In this document: positions 61,125 through 64,000 of the stretch, piece by piece
How positions within the stretch are numbered: position 1 is the first letter of the stretch
How the letters are laid out: each line of letters starts with the position of its first letter
NCBI GenBank assembly: GCA_002841315.1
Contig: PHEW01000003.1
Span: forward strand, 124,001 to 188,000
DNA length: 64,000 bases
Source of the DNA: Actinobacteria bacterium HGW-Actinobacteria-4
GTDB lineage: Bacteria > Actinomycetota > Actinomycetes > Actinomycetales > Demequinaceae
Direction of reading: 5' to 3'
Translations under genes and position numbers: made by a program
Notes under the pieces: generated by a model
The model's input: only the letters and a program-made list of their open reading frames with translations
Databases searched by the model: none
What the model was told of the DNA's origin: nothing

Positions 61125-61795
61125 CAGACCAAGAGCTCTCGCCCATGGCGCAGGATTACGTCAAGGTGGTATGGAATGCGGGGGAGTGGTCGGACACTCC
61201 GGTGACCACCAAGCACCTTGCTGAACGAATGGGCGTCGCTGCCTCGACGGTCTCCGAGAACGTGCGCAAACTCAGCGACCAGGGGCTACTCGAACACGCC
61301 CCGTATGGTGCGATTACCCTGACCCTGGCGGGGACGAGACACGCCCTGACCATGGTGCGCAAGCATCGGCTGATCGAAACCTATCTAGTAGAGCGACTGG
61401 GCTACACGTGGGACGAGGTTCACGACGAGGCCGAGGTGCTCGAGCACGCGTGTTCGCCGCGCATGATCGACGCCATGGACCGCGCGCTGGGCTACCCCAC
61501 CCGAGACCCCCACGGAGACCCCATTCCTACGGCCGACGGCGCACTCCCGACGCCTTCGGCAACTCTGCTCGCGCATGCCGCCGCGGGGGAGTGGCAGGTG
61601 GCCCGCATCTCTGACGCCGACCCCGGATTGCTGCGGCACCTAGCGGACATAGGATTGACCTTGGACGCCGATGTCCGCGTACTCCCCGTTCCCGAGTTCG
61701 AGGACGGAGTGCGATTGCACATAGCGAACAGGAGCGATCCCGTGTCGCTTGGTGCCGCAGCGGCTCACGCCCTGTGGCTAGTTCCGCGAGGGTAG
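61121..61795 (+). CDS. mntR: DtxR/MntR-family metal-dependent repressor
   Basis: A 224-residue regulator. The N-terminal winged HTH (TTKHLAERMGVAASTVSENV) is followed by the metal-binding dimerisation region HRLIETYLVERLGYTWDEVH and DEAEVLEHACSPRMIDAMD (Trp-x3-His-x2-Ala-Glu pattern). A C-terminal SH3/FeoA-like domain (GEWQVARISDADPGLLRHLA) completes the full-length DtxR type. It is the last gene of the transporter operon and most likely represses it at the dyad at 58616. Manganese is favoured from the binding protein, iron remains possible. Confidence 0.85.
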   Translation: MTDQELSPMAQDYVKVVWNAGEWSDTPVTTKHLAERMGVAASTVSENVRKLSDQGLLEHAPYGAITLTLAGTRHALTMVRKHRLIETYLVERLGYTWDEVHDEAEVLEHACSPRMIDAMDRALGYPTRDPHGDPIPTADGALPTPSATLLAHAAAGEWQVARISDADPGLLRHLADIGLTLDADVRVLPVPEFEDGVRLHIANRSDPVSLGAAAAHALWLVPRG

Positions 61796-61798
61796 ACA

Positions 61799-63022
61799 AT
61801 GACGAGCATCACCCCAGCCACGGTGAGAGGCGCACCGCGCTGGCGCATCCCCGCGACGGCCCAATCGCCGCGGGCGCGCTACACGATCGCGGCCTTCATG
61901 GCCGCAGGGTTTGGGATCGGACTGACCCAGACCGGTGCCGCTAGCGTGATCCAGGATCAGGTTGCAGACCTCAGCACCAACGTCGAGACCATAGGCATCA
62001 CCATGGTCGCCTACGCGCTGGGCGTGGTGGTGGGTGCACCGCTCATCATGGTGGGCATGGGCCGCGTCAACCGCCGGCCGCTGCTGATATGGCTCAGCGC
62101 GGCCTTCGCGGTCACCACGCTCGCGACGGCGCTCGCGCCCAATGTTGAGTCGCTCATGGTGATCCGCTTCTTGTCGGGCTTCCCCCACGGCGCGCTGCTG
62201 GGTAGTGCAGCCTTTGTGGCCACCACCGTGCTGGGCGCGAAGCGGCGCGGGCTAGCCGTGGCGCTGATCATGATCGGACTGACCACCGCGACTATTGTGG
62301 GCGTGCCCGCGATGCAGTGGGTATCAAACTCGTTCGGGTGGCGAGAGGCGTACTACGCGGTGTTCGTGGTTGGCCTTGTGACGCTCGCAGCTTTGTGGCT
62401 CTTCACGCCGAGGATCGACGGCAACCCTCATGCCTCGTTGAAGGGCGAACTGCGGTCGCTCCGGGGCGCACCGCTGTGGACCGCCGTTGTGGCCACCACC
62501 ATTGGATTCGCTGGGTTTGCTGCGGTGTTCTCCTACATCGTTCCCCTCATGGAGGACGCCAACGGACTCGATCCCTCCGCCGTGACATGGGTGCTCGTGG
62601 TGATAGGCATGGGCTTCACCGTGGGTGCCGTGGTGGGCGGCCGGATATCCAGCACATCGCCAGTGCGGGCAGCCCGCGTGGGGCTCATCTGCGTGAGCGT
62701 GGTGCTGACACTCCTGGGACTTTTCGGAACCATCGCGCCGCTGACCATCGTGATCGTGGTGTTGCTCGCCGTGTCGATTCAGATCTACTCACAATCCGCC
62801 CAAACGCACCTCATGGACGTCATCCATACCTCACCCTCGCTGGGCAATGCGACCTCTCACGCGGCGCTCAATGCCGCCAACGCCCTGGGTGCAGGATTGG
62901 GCGCGCTGGTGATCTGGTTGGGCTGGGGCTATGTGGCTCCGGCATGGGTCGCACTCGGGCTGACATTGATCGCGTTGGTGATGGTATTCCGCGGCGCGGG
63001 ATATCGCGGCGCACAGTCGTGA
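61799..63022 (+). CDS. MFS transporter (12 helices)
   Basis: A 407-residue major facilitator with about 12 hydrophobic helices. The helix 2-3 loop is VGAPLIMVGMGRVNRRPLLI (G-x3-D/N-R-x-G/R-R pattern), and helix 4 starts MVIRFLSGFPHGALLG. It belongs to the drug/sugar-efflux (AraJ-like) subgroup by that start; no substrate can be named. It begins three bases after the regulator stop, so it may be read from the same promoter. Confidence 0.8.
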   Translation: MTSITPATVRGAPRWRIPATAQSPRARYTIAAFMAAGFGIGLTQTGAASVIQDQVADLSTNVETIGITMVAYALGVVVGAPLIMVGMGRVNRRPLLIWLSAAFAVTTLATALAPNVESLMVIRFLSGFPHGALLGSAAFVATTVLGAKRRGLAVALIMIGLTTATIVGVPAMQWVSNSFGWREAYYAVFVVGLVTLAALWLFTPRIDGNPHASLKGELRSLRGAPLWTAVVATTIGFAGFAAVFSYIVPLMEDANGLDPSAVTWVLVVIGMGFTVGAVVGGRISSTSPVRAARVGLICVSVVLTLLGLFGTIAPLTIVIVVLLAVSIQIYSQSAQTHLMDVIHTSPSLGNATSHAALNAANALGAGLGALVIWLGWGYVAPAWVALGLTLIALVMVFRGAGYRGAQS

Positions 63023-63056
63023 CCGCGCAACCCTGGGCTGTGGGACGCTAGTCGCT

Positions 63057-63974
63057 ATGAAACTCCGACTGGGAACCCGCGCGTCGACACTCGCGACCAC
63101 TCAGTCGGGAATGGTGGCGGATGCGCTGGTAGCTGCGGCCGCGTCTCGCGGCACCACACTTGACGTGGAGCTCGTGGAGATCACCACCGAGGGGGACACC
63201 TCCACCGGCTCGTTGGTGGGTCTCAGCCAAGTGGGAGTGTTCGTCAATGCCCTCCGGGACGCGCTCATCGCGGGGGAGTGTGACCTCATTGTTCACTCGC
63301 TCAAAGACATGCCGGTGGATCCGCATCCTGACCTCAGCCTCGCCGCATTGGTGACTCGCGAAGACGTTCGCGACGCCCTGTGTACCGGTGGGATTGCGTG
63401 GGAAGAGTTGGCCGAGGGAGCAACCGTGGGGACGAGTTCGCCGCGCCGCGCGGCACAGCTCCGTGCCCTGAGGCCGGATCTCCGGGTAGTGGACATCCGA
63501 GGCAATGTTGACACCAGGCTTAGCAAACTTGGCAACGGCTTTGACGCCGTGGTGCTCGCCGCCGCAGGCCTCAAGCGGCTGGGGCGGCTCGACGAGGCCA
63601 CCCACCTGTTCAGCCCGGACCAGATGCTTCCTGCGCCCGGGCAGGGCGCGCTCGCGGTCGAGATTGCGGCCGATGCTGACGACGACCTTCGCTCTCTCGT
63701 CACCTCGCTCGATGATGCCGACACCCGCGCCGCAGTCACCGCCGAGCGGGCGGCGCTCGCGGTGCTCGACGGCGGTTGCGCGGTCCCCGTGGCGGCGCTC
63801 GCGATCGTCGATGGGCTTGACCTACGTCTCCATGTGAGAATCGTCAACACCGCTGGAACGCTCATGCTCAACGAGGTCTCTCGTGGGGTGAGTCGCGAGG
63901 CGCTGTCGATTGGCCGCAGCTCCGGACACGCGCTCTTGGGACGTGGGGCGGCACGGTTGATGGAGTCCACGTGA
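63057..63974 (+). CDS. hemC: Porphobilinogen deaminase (hydroxymethylbilane synthase)
   Basis: A 305-residue enzyme that joins four porphobilinogens in haem and corrin synthesis. Signature blocks are LRLGTRASTLATTQSGMVAD, HSLKDMPVDPHP, VGTSSPRRAAQL and VVDIRGNVDTRLSKL. The dipyrromethane cofactor attaches to the Cys in DGGCAVPVAA. The length is normal. The stop overlaps the start of the next gene (GTGA), the usual hemC-hemD order. Confidence 0.95.
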   Translation: MKLRLGTRASTLATTQSGMVADALVAAAASRGTTLDVELVEITTEGDTSTGSLVGLSQVGVFVNALRDALIAGECDLIVHSLKDMPVDPHPDLSLAALVTREDVRDALCTGGIAWEELAEGATVGTSSPRRAAQLRALRPDLRVVDIRGNVDTRLSKLGNGFDAVVLAAAGLKRLGRLDEATHLFSPDQMLPAPGQGALAVEIAADADDDLRSLVTSLDDADTRAAVTAERAALAVLDGGCAVPVAALAIVDGLDLRLHVRIVNTAGTLMLNEVSRGVSREALSIGRSSGHALLGRGAARLMEST

Positions 63975-64000
63975 GCGAGAGGCGCTCCGGTCTTGCTGGC
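63971..64000 (+). CDS. Start of the next haem gene, probably uroporphyrinogen-III synthase; cut by window end
   Basis: GTG 63971 overlaps the hemC stop and opens VSERRSGLLA up to the last base. Only position suggests hemD; ten codons carry no family signal. Confidence 0.4.
   Translation, partial: MSERRSGLAG

Overview
The window comes from a high-GC actinobacterium, probably a Micrococcales relative. The evidence is GTG-rich starts with AGGAGG-type ribosome binding sites, CmtR- and DtxR-type metal regulators, PimB/MgtA-like glycosyltransferases and a SCO6880-type conjugation system. About the first 49 kb is an integrative conjugative element (ICE) packed with defence genes. The last 12-15 kb looks like ordinary chromosome.

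Transfer half (1-20 kb, almost all minus strand, read right to left). A tightly overlapping operon runs ardC - primase/polymerase - DUF2637 protein - two element proteins - ParB-like protein - VirB8-like protein - M23 cell-wall hydrolase - DUF6112 pilin-like protein - putative nuclease - second DUF6112 protein - TrbL/VirB6-like protein - SCO6880 protein - accessory protein - VirB4-like ATPase - accessory protein - VirD4 coupling protein - SSB - DUF4913 protein - small protein - large serine recombinase (cut by the window start). Two genes look like cargo dropped into this backbone: the nuclease between the DUF6112 genes and an antisense CHAT-type protease at 6.6-7.7 kb.

Control region (19.9-23.3 kb). 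A divergent promoter region carries four copies of a 14-bp palindrome. To its right is a four-gene cassette: EspR/XRE-like regulator, ImmA-like metalloprotease, seven-helix membrane protein and alpha/beta hydrolase. The first two resemble the ImmR/ImmA pair of ICEBs1.

Cargo half (23.4-49 kb, mostly plus strand). (1) A restriction-modification operon: HTH protein, small methyltransferase, Eco57I-like methyltransferase, GIY-YIG/helicase. Its fourth gene, of the DUF262/GmrSD type, is broken. (2) A metal-resistance island (merR, merA, cadD, lspA, cadA, cmtR) lying between the two remnants of that DUF262 gene. (3) A C5 cytosine methyltransferase with an overprinted second reading frame. (4) A truncated relaxase start and a frameshifted dehydrogenase, then the full MobF relaxase. 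(5) A CBASS operon: patatin effector, CD-NTase and E1/E2 fusion Cap2, with no Cap3 seen. (6) An IetAS-type AAA ATPase plus subtilisin pair.

Chromosomal side (49-64 kb). After a double-HTH gene, a membrane-anchored protein, a DUF6054-like gene and a tRNA-like 3' fragment at 51.58-51.61 kb (a possible attachment-site scar) come a DUF167 protein, two envelope proteins, an FKBP-type lipoprotein, a DoxX-family protein, two GT4 glycosyltransferases, a CopC-domain protein, a manganese-type ABC transporter with its DtxR/MntR-like regulator, an MFS transporter, hemC and the first codons of the next gene.

The transfer genes move the element. The ImmR/ImmA-like switch probably controls that. ArdC and the methyltransferases protect incoming DNA, and CBASS, IetAS, the restriction system and the CHAT protein would protect the host. 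All functions are read from sequence motifs only; no database search was run.
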